A stretch of DNA of 64,000 nt, taken from contig JAFEAT010000013.1 in the NCBI GenBank assembly GCA_018266255.1, forward strand, positions 205,036 to 269,035. The letters run 5' to 3'. How positions within the stretch are numbered: position 1 is the stretch's first letter; every line of letters begins with the position of its first letter. Position numbers and translations under genes: made by a program. Shown one piece after another: positions 19,175 through 27,810 of this stretch. Origin of the DNA: Cyanobacteria bacterium SZAS-4. Its GTDB lineage: Bacteria > Cyanobacteriota > Vampirovibrionia > Obscuribacterales > Obscuribacteraceae. Below the pieces are notes generated by a model, which was not told the DNA's origin, searched no databases, and was given only the letters and a program-made list of their open reading frames with translations.

Positions 19175-19447
19175 GCTCTCGCGGGATAACCAGCTCCCAA
19201 AATTGAGCTCCAGTGCGATGCAGAAACTGCTCGCGTCCCAACGCTGGTCTGAGTTAGAACGATGTCCACACTGCTTATATCTAGCAATAGCGATACTTCC
19301 CGCTCCGTTCAACGAGCGGCAATTATTATTACCCGGAAATAAGGAGCTGGCACAGTCGAATGAGAACTGCCAGCGCCGAAGCGTTGGCTTTTTAGTTTTA
19401 GGGACAAATCACAAAGCGGTTTCGCCGGGCACACCCAGAGGACGATC
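19175..19447 (+). promoter_or_regulatory. Structured ileS leader with competing hairpins (attenuator-like)
   Basis: The ~270 nt ahead of ileS contain several stems, including gcga-gcag/ctgc-tcgc near 19210-19240 and ccgctc/gagcgg near 19300-19315. Closest to the gene is hairpin A, gctggca (19346-19352) with tgccagc (19368-19374). The 3' arm of A overlaps the 5' arm of a terminator at 19369-19393, so the two cannot form together: a terminator/antiterminator pair. The T-box consensus AGGGTGGNACCGCG is absent, so the sensing mechanism is unknown. Promoter position could not be fixed. Confidence 0.6.
19369..19393 (+). terminator. Rho-independent terminator in the ileS leader
   Basis: Stem gccagcgc (19369-19376), loop cgaa, then gcgttggc (19381-19388, one G-U pair), followed directly by TTTTT. 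It ends about 55 nt before the ileS ATG, so it must be relieved for ileS expression. Confidence 0.75.
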
Positions 19448-22318
19448 ATGACTGAAAAATATCCACTTAATTTGCCACAAACGGATTTTCCGATGAAGGC
19501 AAACAGTGCCACTAGAGAAGTTGAAACGCAGAAGTTTTGGGACGAAAACAAGGTTTACGAAAAGAGCCTTGAAAAGAGAAAAGCGTCCGACAAATTCGTC
19601 CTGCACGACGGACCTCCCTATCTGAGTTCAGCCAAGATCCACATCGGTACTGCCTTGAACAAGATCTTGAAAGACATCGTGACCAAGTACAAAGCGCAGA
19701 AAGGATTCTATGCGCCTTACGTTCCTGGTTATGACAGCCACGGATTGCCGATCGAAACTGCCGTTTTGAAGGAAGTTAAGGGCGGTCGTGCGGCTCTTAC
19801 GCCGGTCGAATTGCGGCGCCGTTGCAGAGATTTTGCGCTTGGCAATTTAAAAGGTCAGGAAGCAAACTTCAGAAGACTCGGAGTTTGGGGCAACTGGGCT
19901 GAGCCTTACATAACGCTAGACAAAAAATTCGAGGCCGCTCAAATCCGCGTGTTCGGAAAGATGGCGACAGCCGGGTATTTGTACAAAGGACTGAAGTCAG
20001 TTTCGTGGTGTCCAAACTGCGAAACAGCTTTGGCTGAAGCCGAGGTCGAATACGCCGATCACGTTTCCAATTCAATCTACGTCAAATTCAATGTCGACGA
20101 AGGCTCTCGCGATAAATTGCCTGCCTTTGTTCCTGCTGGTGCAGAAGTGAACTTTGTCATCTGGACGACGACACCGTGGACACTACCAGCCAACCTCGCC
20201 GTGGCATTGCATCCAGAATTCGAATATCAATTCTTGCAAAGCCCCAACGATGGTGTGCTGGTGGTGGCAACCCAACTAAAAGACGACTTCGTCAATAAGG
20301 TTGGTTTGGATCCAGCCAGTTTGAAATTGCTCGGCACCGCGCAAGGCAAAACACTCGAGTTCATACTGACACGCCATCCATTCATGGACAGACCAAGTAT
20401 GGTGATATTGGGTGAGCACGTCACCGCAGAAGCTGGTACAGGGGTCGTTCACACAGCTCCAGGACACGGTCCTGAAGACTTTGAGATCGGTCATAAATAC
20501 AAGCTTGGTGTTCTGTCGCCAGTCGATGGACGAGGCATCTTCACAGCAGAAGCTGGCAAATTTGCCGGAGAACGTTTCGACAAATCAAACATGCCAATCG
20601 TCGAGTATTTGAAAGAACTCGGCAAGCTCATGCACCACTCAACCTACTCGCACAGCTACCCGCACTGCTGGCGGTGCAAGAAGCCGCTCATATTCAGAGC
20701 GACTGAACAGTGGTTTGCGTCCGTCGATGGATTTAGAAAGGAAGCATTGGCGGCAATCGATACCGTTCAGTGGATACCTGCCTCTGGTCGCAACCGCATC
20801 TTCACCATGGTCGAGAAGCGCAATGACTGGTGCATAAGCCGTCAGCGTGCGTGGGGAGTTCCGATACCTGTGTTCTACTGCAAAGGTTGCGGAAAATACT
20901 TGATGAGTTCTCAAAGCATCGAGCGAGTGGCAGCGGTATTTGCAGTCGAAGGTAGCGATGCCTGGTGGGAGCAAGAAGCTTCACACTTCCTCGGCAGCAA
21001 TTTCCCGTGCCCTACATGCGGTGGCACTGAGTACACGAAAGAAACAGACATCATGGACGTGTGGTTCGACTCAGGTTCAACTCACTCGGCTGTGCTGGAT
21101 GCGCGCGAAGACGAATTGCGCGGCTCGCCATGCGAAATGTATCTGGAAGGAAGTGACCAGCATCGAGGTTGGTTCCAATCTTCGCTGCTTACTTCGGTTG
21201 CGACACACAACCGTGCGCCGTACAAGACTGTGCTGACACATGGATTCGTCGTTGACGAAACCGGCAAGAAAATGTCCAAGTCCATCGGAAACGTTGTTGA
21301 TCCAGACGACGTAATCAAACAATACGGTGCGGACGTGCTGCGTTTGTGGGTCGCATCGGTGAACTACACCGACGACATCCCGATAGGCAAGAACATGCTG
21401 GTTCAGTTAGCTGAGGTCTATCGCAAGCTGCGAAACACAGCTCGATATCTCCTGGGCAACTTGAGCGACTTCGATCCCGAAAAGGATCGAGTGCCTTTGA
21501 GCGAGCTGTCTAAACTGGACGCATTCATCGTGCATCGATTGCATGAACTGGTCGCCGGAGTTACGGAAGACTTCGACCGCTACGAGTTCTTCAAGTATTA
21601 TCAACTGCTTCAGAACTTCTGCGTCGTAGACCTATCGAGCTTTTACTTCGACATCGTCAAAGATCGACTGTATGTGACCGCTCCGAAATCAAAAGAGCGC
21701 AGAAGCGTACAAACGGTACTCGAACAAGTGCTCCAAGTAATTGTTCGTCTGCTCGTTCCGGTCACGCCTCACTTAGCTGAAGACATCTGGCAGTTCACAC
21801 CAGAAAAAATCCGCAAAGCAAGCACGAATGATTTGAGTGTTCTGCTCAGCGATTTCCCAGTGCCAGATATGAAACATCACAATCAGTTCCTGGATGATTT
21901 CTGGACTGAAGTGATACCAGTGCGCAACACAGTCAACAAAGCATTGGAGCAAGCTCGGGCTGAGAAGAAGATCGGTAAATCAGTAGAAGCCAAAGTCCTT
22001 CTGCACTTCGACAAACCAGAGCTGGCTGAAAAAGTCGCGTCACTCGGAAACACACTTCCTTCAATATTCATCGTTTCGCAAGCCGAAGTGACGAATGCTC
22101 CCGGAAGCAACGGTTCCAATGGTGGCAATGGCAAAGAACACAGTGAAGCTCCAATCGCAGAGTTGACCGAAAACGGATTGAAAGTAACGGTGCTGAAAGC
22201 AGACGGCGAAAAATGCGCACGATGCTGGAAGTATTCAACAAAAGTCGGATCGGATAAAACCTACACCGACGTTTGTGATGAATGCGCGGAAGCGTTGCCT
22301 CAGTTTGATCGGAAGTAA
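19448..22318 (+). CDS. ileS: Isoleucyl-tRNA synthetase
   Basis: 956 residues, full length for bacterial IleRS. It charges tRNA-Ile with isoleucine. Visible: class I signature region LHDGPPYLSSAKIHIGTALN (65-68 read HIGT, not the usual HIGH), WTTTPWTLPANLAVALHP of the editing domain, FRATEQWFASVDGFR, the DVWFDSGSTH and GSDQHRGWFQSSLLTS active-site blocks, KKMSKSIGN (KMSKS at 608-612), and a C-terminal four-Cys zinc element (CARCW and CDEC). The start is ATG 19448 with a GAGGA just upstream. It is preceded by an attenuator-like leader and followed by a terminator, so it is monocistronic. Confidence 0.97.
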   Translation: MTEKYPLNLPQTDFPMKANSATREVETQKFWDENKVYEKSLEKRKASDKFVLHDGPPYLSSAKIHIGTALNKILKDIVTKYKAQKGFYAPYVPGYDSHGLPIETAVLKEVKGGRAALTPVELRRRCRDFALGNLKGQEANFRRLGVWGNWAEPYITLDKKFEAAQIRVFGKMATAGYLYKGLKSVSWCPNCETALAEAEVEYADHVSNSIYVKFNVDEGSRDKLPAFVPAGAEVNFVIWTTTPWTLPANLAVALHPEFEYQFLQSPNDGVLVVATQLKDDFVNKVGLDPASLKLLGTAQGKTLEFILTRHPFMDRPSMVILGEHVTAEAGTGVVHTAPGHGPEDFEIGHKYKLGVLSPVDGRGIFTAEAGKFAGERFDKSNMPIVEYLKELGKLMHHSTYSHSYPHCWRCKKPLIFRATEQWFASVDGFRKEALAAIDTVQWIPASGRNRIFTMVEKRNDWCISRQRAWGVPIPVFYCKGCGKYLMSSQSIERVAAVFAVEGSDAWWEQEASHFLGSNFPCPTCGGTEYTKETDIMDVWFDSGSTHSAVLDAREDELRGSPCEMYLEGSDQHRGWFQSSLLTSVATHNRAPYKTVLTHGFVVDETGKKMSKSIGNVVDPDDVIKQYGADVLRLWVASVNYTDDIPIGKNMLVQLAEVYRKLRNTARYLLGNLSDFDPEKDRVPLSELSKLDAFIVHRLHELVAGVTEDFDRYEFFKYYQLLQNFCVVDLSSFYFDIVKDRLYVTAPKSKERRSVQTVLEQVLQVIVRLLVPVTPHLAEDIWQFTPEKIRKASTNDLSVLLSDFPVPDMKHHNQFLDDFWTEVIPVRNTVNKALEQARAEKKIGKSVEAKVLLHFDKPELAEKVASLGNTLPSIFIVSQAEVTNAPGSNGSNGGNGKEHSEAPIAELTENGLKVTVLKADGEKCARCWKYSTKVGSDKTYTDVCDECAEALPQFDRK

Positions 22319-22342
22319 CTCACAAGATCGAATAACACAAAG

Positions 22343-22378
22343 AAAGCGTTGGCATGTGCCAGCGCTTTTTTATTTTTG
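22343..22378 (+). terminator. Rho-independent terminator after ileS
   Basis: Arms aagcgttggca and tgccagcgctt (22344-22367) form a ~10-bp stem, followed by a T-rich tract ttttttattttt. It is 25 nt past the ileS stop. The arms are the same sequences as in the leader terminator but in swapped order. Confidence 0.85.
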
Positions 22379-22381
22379 TAG

Positions 22382-23374
22382 TTATTGCAGCGCCTTAATT
22401 ACATGCTTAATTTCGGGACTAAGTGACTGATCAAATTGTGTCACAGCATTAATCCCAGCGAGATCTATTAACACCTGCCGAAACCGTTTGAACTTCTGCT
22501 TGCACGCGACCACGTCTGACTCTTTCTCTCTGAGGATTGACTCGAGTTTAATTTGTTCAATTTGCGTTTGACTGTTTCTGACTTCGGCAACCATCTCTTT
22601 AAGTTTTAGCAGGCGTTCCTCGGTCCGCTGAACATCTACGGCACCTATCTCGTAGTCTTTGGCAGCACCGTTCATCCTGGAAGAATGGTCTCGCAACATT
22701 CTAATTAGGCTCTCCGCGTTTTTTGAGGGGTTTGATTGAAGCAGCTTTTGAAATTTCGAGCGCAACTGATCATCGGCCGCTTCTCGATGCGAATAACCAA
22801 ACATGCCTATGAGGTCCGGATGAGCCGCTTCCATTTTCAAAATTTCAATCATAGTGGTGCACGGAAACCCTGTTGTGTTTGCTTTGTTGACTGCATGCGT
22901 GCCACTCTCTCCATTTAAGATCAATGCAACCAGCATCTTGGCCAAAACCCTGGCACCATATGCAGTAGCGCCAGGACAGAGGCTTTTCATCACGAATTGA
23001 ACATCCATCGAACGATCAAGTTCTGCCAAACAAAGTTCAACAACTTCCGGTTTATAATTGTCTTCTGTTGGCGTAGGTCGCCTCAACGTTCCCGACATAA
23101 TATCTACAGCCGGAGTTGCCGCAGGACCAGTGACCTGAACCGGAGCAGCTGGCCCTTGCTTATCAGTGGACTCTTGAGATGCTTTTGGTTCAACAGGCAC
23201 GGAATCTGCCACAGGTGGCATGATTTGCAGCTCAGGAAGATTCTGGGCTTTCACCGAGTCTTGTGGCAAACTCGCTCCATGCTCCGACGGATTCGCACAG
23301 CCGCCTGACTGAACGGACATTAAACCGCAACCGCAAACCGCTAGCACAACTCGTTTGATGTTGTTAAAACGCAT
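22382..23374 (-). CDS. Putative lipoprotein of unknown function
   Basis: 330 residues. The N-terminus MRFNNIKRVVLAVCGCGLMS leads to SGGC (Cys26), a plausible lipobox, so the protein may be lipid-anchored. A Pro/Ala/Thr-rich linker (~30-110) is followed by a helical region with QRTEERLLKLKEMVAEVRNS, likely coiled coil. No catalytic motif or named family is seen. The gene is convergent with ileS, its stop next to the ileS terminator. Confidence 0.7.
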   Translation of the reverse strand: MRFNNIKRVVLAVCGCGLMSVQSGGCANPSEHGASLPQDSVKAQNLPELQIMPPVADSVPVEPKASQESTDKQGPAAPVQVTGPAATPAVDIMSGTLRRPTPTEDNYKPEVVELCLAELDRSMDVQFVMKSLCPGATAYGARVLAKMLVALILNGESGTHAVNKANTTGFPCTTMIEILKMEAAHPDLIGMFGYSHREAADDQLRSKFQKLLQSNPSKNAESLIRMLRDHSSRMNGAAKDYEIGAVDVQRTEERLLKLKEMVAEVRNSQTQIEQIKLESILREKESDVVACKQKFKRFRQVLIDLAGINAVTQFDQSLSPEIKHVIKALQ

Positions 23375-23462
23375 AGACCCATAATCTCATAAAACAGAGC
23401 AAATGAGACGCTGGGGATAACTCGTTGGAATGTAACGGCGACAGTAAAAGTCAATTATAGGA

Positions 23463-24020
23463 CTACTTTCTTTTAAAGCAATTTGTCGAGTGATCGTTCA
23501 CGATGCCGACTGCCTGCATCCATGCGTATACGATGACGGGACCCACGAACTTAAAGCCGCGCCTTTTGAGTTCTTTCGAGATCTGCACGGAGAGTTCGGT
23601 TTGCGTTGGAAAACTTTTGCCATCGCCTTTCACAACTTTTCCTTTGGTAAATGACCAACAGAAATCGTCGAAAGATTCGCCTTGTTTTTCCATTTCGCAG
23701 TATATTTTGGCACCGGCTATAGTGGCTTCGATTTTGGATCTGGCACGGATAATTCCTTCATCTTTCATCAGTCGAAGAATTTCTTTCTCGCCAAAAGTTG
23801 CCACCTTCTTCGGATTGAAATTGGCAAAAGCCTTTCTGAATGCTTCACGTTTGTTTAGAACAACTGACCAGGAAAGCCCCGCCTGAAAGCCTTCAAGCAT
23901 CAGCATCTCCCAGAGCATGCGGGAGTCGTGCTGAGGCACGCCCCACTCTTCATCGTGATACTTTTGCATCAGTTCGCTGCTGTTATCAGCCCAACTGCAA
24001 CGATGTGTTTTTGCCGCCAT
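23463..24020 (-). CDS. tag: DNA-3-methyladenine glycosylase I
   Basis: 185 residues. RCSWADNS (Cys8), YHDEEWGVPQHDSRMLWEML (zinc-binding His and the EWG core), LEGFQAGLSWSVVLNKREAF and the C-terminal DHSTNC (His and Cys zinc ligands) are the TAG signature. The enzyme excises 3-methyladenine from alkylated DNA in base-excision repair. Length is normal. It lies 24 bp downstream of the GyrI-like gene, probably in one transcript. Confidence 0.95.
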   Translation of the reverse strand: MAAKTHRCSWADNSSELMQKYHDEEWGVPQHDSRMLWEMLMLEGFQAGLSWSVVLNKREAFRKAFANFNPKKVATFGEKEILRLMKDEGIIRARSKIEATIAGAKIYCEMEKQGESFDDFCWSFTKGKVVKGDGKSFPTQTELSVQISKELKRRGFKFVGPVIVYAWMQAVGIVNDHSTNCFKRK

Positions 24021-24044
24021 GTCTTATCACGATTCCTGCATTAC

Positions 24045-24512
24045 TTAAGCAATACGCTTAGTCGGTACAAGAATTTCGGTGCGCAATTGATCCTCTGCAG
24101 TTGTATGCGGATCATTGCAATAATTTTCGAGATACCAGTTGTCTGATGTTTCGAGTGCTTCCTTTTTGACGATCTCGAATACACGCCCACACGCCTTTGG
24201 CAATTGCATGTAAGAGCCAATCAACACAAATCGAATATACGGTCCACCTTCAAAATGTGTGTACTTGGTTGCGCCAGGCAGCACGCCTTCGGGTGGCGCT
24301 GCAATGGAGAAACCAGCACGGTAAATCTGTTCGTCCACTTTGTACATTGCAAACGCGCCGGTGATTTCATTTTTCTCGGCAATCATTTCTTTCAACGGAA
24401 GCAGCTCTTGCCAAGCCTTAGGAGCAGTGTCTTGGAAGGGACCGACCTTTTCTATATACACATAATGTGTTGCAGGAAAGTTGAGAGAATCATGTTTCTC
24501 GTTTAAGCCCAT
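24045..24512 (-). CDS. GyrI-like / effector-binding domain protein
   Basis: 155 residues, all one GyrI-like (SHS2, AraC-effector-binding) domain: FPATHYVYIEKVGPFQDTAP, then ITGAFAMYKVD, YRAGFSIAAPPEG, and GGPYIRFVLIGSYMQLPKA at the barrel core. No DNA-binding domain is attached. Such stand-alone proteins bind or hydrolyse small cytotoxic molecules, or (in SbmC/GyrI) protect gyrase. Being upstream of tag suggests a stress or detoxification operon, which is inference. Confidence 0.8.
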   Translation of the reverse strand: MGLNEKHDSLNFPATHYVYIEKVGPFQDTAPKAWQELLPLKEMIAEKNEITGAFAMYKVDEQIYRAGFSIAAPPEGVLPGATKYTHFEGGPYIRFVLIGSYMQLPKACGRVFEIVKKEALETSDNWYLENYCNDPHTTAEDQLRTEILVPTKRIA

Positions 24513-24776
24513 TGGTGCACCTTTACCGTCTAACTCAGATTTTTCACCTCAAATCATAGCACCGTACCATAGGGCACGAACCTGACCTTCAGCGCGCCTG
24601 GCTCAGCATTGGTGAGAAATTTATTGCCGGATTCGCATTCTCCAATAAGCTATTATTGCCTTCAATATCCGTAACGGTTCCTTAGAACCAAATCCGGCAA
24701 TGGTTGAGGTTTCGGGTGCCAAACAGGTCATTCGAAGCGATCAGATCGAGCACATTCGAAGCCAATAGGAGAGACC

Positions 24777-25451
24777 GTGCTAAAAAAACTACTAGCTACA
24801 CTTTTTGTCTTGACTGCCACGACGACAATGTGCGCGTTCGCCGCACCGACCAAAGTCGTGCCGAAGAAGCCACCACCGCCAGATTATTTTCCGCTGCGTG
24901 TAAACGACTGGTGGAAATATCAATCAACAACTGGCGAAGGAAAAGTCACCAAGTTCGATATGAAAGTGATCAGCGCTGAAGTCAGAGAAGGCGACCCAGA
25001 CAAAATTGTCATCTACAGAGTTGATACCACCACTCCAACCGCTATCCATGATTGGTACTCGAAAGAGCAGGGCTGGGTAATGCGCCGCAAAGAGCAGTAT
25101 GGCGACAACGAAAAGATGGTGGTTGATTACGATCCGATCTACCAGTGGACTAAGAATCCACTAATCAATGAAGATACCTGGCAATGGAAAGGCAAAGGCA
25201 TGATGGGCGTTGATATCGAAGACAACGCCGTTGTGTCTGGACCAGAAGAGGTTTATGTTCCTGCCGGAAAATACAACTGCATGAAAGTTGTCACCAAGGT
25301 CAAACAAGGCGGCGGCGAAGTGACGAAGACTTACTGGTTCGCCAACTGGGTTGGATTGATCAAGTCATCAACACAATCTGGACCGGTGGGATCAGTAACC
25401 GAATTGCTCGATTACAGCTTCAAACACCCACCACCTCCGAAGAAGAAGTAG
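24777..25451 (+). CDS. Secreted protein of unknown function
   Basis: 224 residues with a GTG start at 24777 preceded by AGGAGAGACC. The N-terminus MLKKLLATLFVLTATTTMCA followed by AFA is a signal peptide. A Pro/Lys segment (KKPPPPDYFPL) precedes NDWWKYQSTTGEGKV, then beta-rich sequence with EEVYVPAGKYNCMKVVTK, as in periplasmic DUF3108-like barrels. The C-terminus ends in PPPPKKK and overlaps the convergent acyltransferase gene by 32 bp. Function unknown. Confidence 0.85.
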   Translation: MLKKLLATLFVLTATTTMCAFAAPTKVVPKKPPPPDYFPLRVNDWWKYQSTTGEGKVTKFDMKVISAEVREGDPDKIVIYRVDTTTPTAIHDWYSKEQGWVMRRKEQYGDNEKMVVDYDPIYQWTKNPLINEDTWQWKGKGMMGVDIEDNAVVSGPEEVYVPAGKYNCMKVVTKVKQGGGEVTKTYWFANWVGLIKSSTQSGPVGSVTELLDYSFKHPPPPKKK

Positions 25452-26691
25452 GCACGTCGGTCTTAGTTGGCTGATTGAATTTTTCTTTCAGTCTCAAGAA
25501 TGGGCTCTCCAGGTAATTCCAGGAGAGCCTTGCCATTACATACGTGACACCAAGACCGAGCAACCAACAGGCACCAACGTATGAGATTCGTGATTCGATG
25601 TGGAATACCAATCGACAAAACATGATCGAAAGTAGAATTGACGCAACATGAAAAATGTACATGCCATAAGTTAGTTTTCCGATGTGCACCAAGACTGGTG
25701 CGCGAAAGAAATTACGCAGCGGCTCGAAGGACAACGTGGCAAGTAACAATGATGTCCACGCTACGGCGATTGTGGCAAATACCCAAATTAAGGAGATGTC
25801 GCAGTTTTCCATTCTCGGTGCAAATGCTAGTACAGAGAAAAATGCAATTGCAGAAACAACGAAAAGGGCAATTTGAATTGGGCGATTTTTCTGCAACCAA
25901 CTACCGTGCGATTGCCAGAAGAAGGCAGCAAGACACCCACCCAGAATAGAGTCCATTCGAGCTGGACCATTCATATAAATGGCGAAGTAATTCTTCGGAA
26001 AGAAAGAGAACATCGAGGCTCTAATCAGAATTCCCGCAGCCAAAGCGAAGCACAAAAGGATAACGAGGTGGCGGGCACTTTTGACGAACGACATCAACGT
26101 TCCCCAGACCAAATAGAACTGTTCCTCGATGCACAAACTCCACATCGGATTGATAACGCCAACCAATTCGCCGTGAAACATAATCGCGTAGTTGCCGAGA
26201 AACACAAAAAACGCTAACCAAAAATCATTGCTGGTCATCAGCTGTTCACGGCTTAGAGGGATGCCTACTTGTGCTTGCAGAGAAAGCGCGAGCGGATAAA
26301 TAACAAAGTACGCCAGGGTCAAATAGGTAAAATACAGCGGCCATATTCGCAAAACACGCCGCGTCAAAAAGTTTTTCAAACTAACGCTGTCGCATCGCTT
26401 TCTCTCACGCAGAAGCAGTGAGGTGATGAGAAAAGCGCTCATCACAAAAAACAAGTCGACGCCCGTCCAGCCCCACTGCAACATCTTCTGATCGAGTGTA
26501 GAGAGAAAGTTGAGGACACCGTTGTGACCAGGACTTTGTCTGAGAAAAAGCCCCGTAGTATGACTGTAAAAAACGAGAAAAAATGCCAGTGCGCGTAGAC
26601 CGTCTAATTCGGTCCACCAAATTTTTGCTGGAGTTCTGTCGCTCGATTGCTCATTGGTGTTTGGTAATTGCATCAAAACACTCTTGCACAA
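25420..26691 (-). CDS. Acyltransferase 3 family membrane protein
   Basis: 423 residues with ten or so hydrophobic segments. The family hallmark opens the protein: LDGLRALAFFLVFYSHTTGL, with the catalytic His, then GVDLFFVMSAFLITSLLL and the conserved Arg-rich loop LTRRVLRIWPLYF. A central IEEQFYLVWG is also typical. These enzymes (OafA/NodX-like) O-acylate sugars of LPS, capsule or peptidoglycan. Its 3' end overlaps the convergent secreted-protein gene. The esterase gene lies 14 bp downstream of its stop-free upstream side, i.e. on the same strand immediately 5'. Confidence 0.92.
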   Translation of the reverse strand: MCKSVLMQLPNTNEQSSDRTPAKIWWTELDGLRALAFFLVFYSHTTGLFLRQSPGHNGVLNFLSTLDQKMLQWGWTGVDLFFVMSAFLITSLLLRERKRCDSVSLKNFLTRRVLRIWPLYFTYLTLAYFVIYPLALSLQAQVGIPLSREQLMTSNDFWLAFFVFLGNYAIMFHGELVGVINPMWSLCIEEQFYLVWGTLMSFVKSARHLVILLCFALAAGILIRASMFSFFPKNYFAIYMNGPARMDSILGGCLAAFFWQSHGSWLQKNRPIQIALFVVSAIAFFSVLAFAPRMENCDISLIWVFATIAVAWTSLLLATLSFEPLRNFFRAPVLVHIGKLTYGMYIFHVASILLSIMFCRLVFHIESRISYVGACWLLGLGVTYVMARLSWNYLESPFLRLKEKFNQPTKTDVPTSSSEVVGV

Positions 26692-26705
26692 TCAACAGAC
26701 ACCGG

Positions 26706-27668
26706 TCATTCAACCTGCTGATGATGTCTGGCTCGGAAACCCGTTTCCGGCTGTCCCTGAGCATTCGCTTGTGGGGATTTTTGGTGTCCAATTTCCGGAG
26801 GACGATTGTAATTCGGCATTGTGTGCGGAAGCCATGGACTCGATGGAGGAGGTGGAGGCGCTTGCACCGGTTTTGGTGGCGGTGCTTTCTGCGCAATGTT
26901 TATCCGCTTGGGAGAAGGTACATATCGAGTCACGAACAACTGGAACGCAGGTGCCCAAAGTTGAGCAGGCATATTATGCGCAGCGGTTGGCAAAATGACG
27001 AGATCGTTTTTAACGCCCATAACATCTAGTCTTCGATGAAACTCATTCGCTTGTTCATAAGGAATGATTTCGTCCATGCCACCATGAACGATCAGAACAG
27101 GTTTTGAGTTCGCGTTAGCGTACGTAACGGGGCTCGCCTTCAATGCTGCAGCTTGATTTTTCAGAGGCGGTCCACCAATCAAAGCAGCAATTTGTCCTTT
27201 AGGGCTGGCGAAAACTACTTGTCCCAAATTTGCGGGATTAACATGCGCAACGATCGAGAGGAAGTTGACTGGACCGCTTACGTCAACAACGCATTTGACA
27301 TTTTCCTTGCCTGGATAGTCCATCGTCGCCATCAACGCAGCAAGGTGAGCACCAGAAGAAATACCGCAGACGATAATGTTATCGGCGTTGTAACCATACT
27401 TGTTGGCGTTCTCTCTCAGAAAAGTCAGAGCGCTAATGCAGTCATCGAATTGCGCTGGAAAACGAGCAACCGAGGTCGGACGCATGTTGATCGTAGCGAT
27501 TGCGTAGCCAGTTTGTAAAAAGAAGGGCGGCACGTCGGCCTTGTCACCTGTAAGCCAACCTCCTCCGTGAATGTAGAGGATCAGAGGTGGCGACACTACA
27601 TTAGGTGGCACAAATATATCCAACTTCTGATGGACATCTCCGCGCGCAACGTAAGGTATGTCTTTCAT
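26706..27668 (-). CDS. Alpha/beta-hydrolase (esterase/lipase), probably exported
   Basis: 320 residues from the ATG at 27668. Oxyanion-hole motif HGGGW (34-38), nucleophile elbow GISSGAH (Ser104), acid GGMDEIIPYEQA and His in AAHNMPAQ complete the triad of the BD-FAE/hormone-sensitive-lipase group. A Pro-rich C-terminal tail follows. The frame stays open upstream of the ATG and encodes KKFLPLFIVCVLWFGNLAAK, a clear signal peptide, back to a CTG at 27744-27746. No ATG, GTG or TTG precedes it, so the true start may be this CTG. It probably cleaves esters in the envelope. Confidence 0.88.
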   Translation of the reverse strand: MKDIPYVARGDVHQKLDIFVPPNVVSPPLILYIHGGGWLTGDKADVPPFFLQTGYAIATINMRPTSVARFPAQFDDCISALTFLRENANKYGYNADNIIVCGISSGAHLAALMATMDYPGKENVKCVVDVSGPVNFLSIVAHVNPANLGQVVFASPKGQIAALIGGPPLKNQAAALKASPVTYANANSKPVLIVHGGMDEIIPYEQANEFHRRLDVMGVKNDLVILPTAAHNMPAQLWAPAFQLFVTRYVPSPKRINIAQKAPPPKPVQAPPPPPSSPWLPHTMPNYNRPPEIGHQKSPQANAQGQPETGFRARHHQQVE

Positions 27669-27810
27669 CGGCTCGCCTGCTGCTTTTGCAGCTAAGTTCC
27701 CGAACCAGAGGACACAAACGATAAAAAGCGGTAAAAATTTCTTCAGTTTTCTGCACCGACAACCAGATGAAGTCGCATTTTAGCATAGTTGTTGAGAAGC
27801 AAATTCGAGA

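Noticed and set aside
19300..19400. Canonical T-box riboswitch upstream of ileS
   Set aside because: The leader has competing hairpins, but the conserved AGGGTGGNACCGCG element is not present and the TGG lies inside a stem; I report it only as attenuator-like.
26583..27029. Plus-strand ORF spanning the acyltransferase/esterase junction
   Set aside because: Overlaps two clear minus-strand genes; Arg/Trp-rich composition typical of antisense frames.
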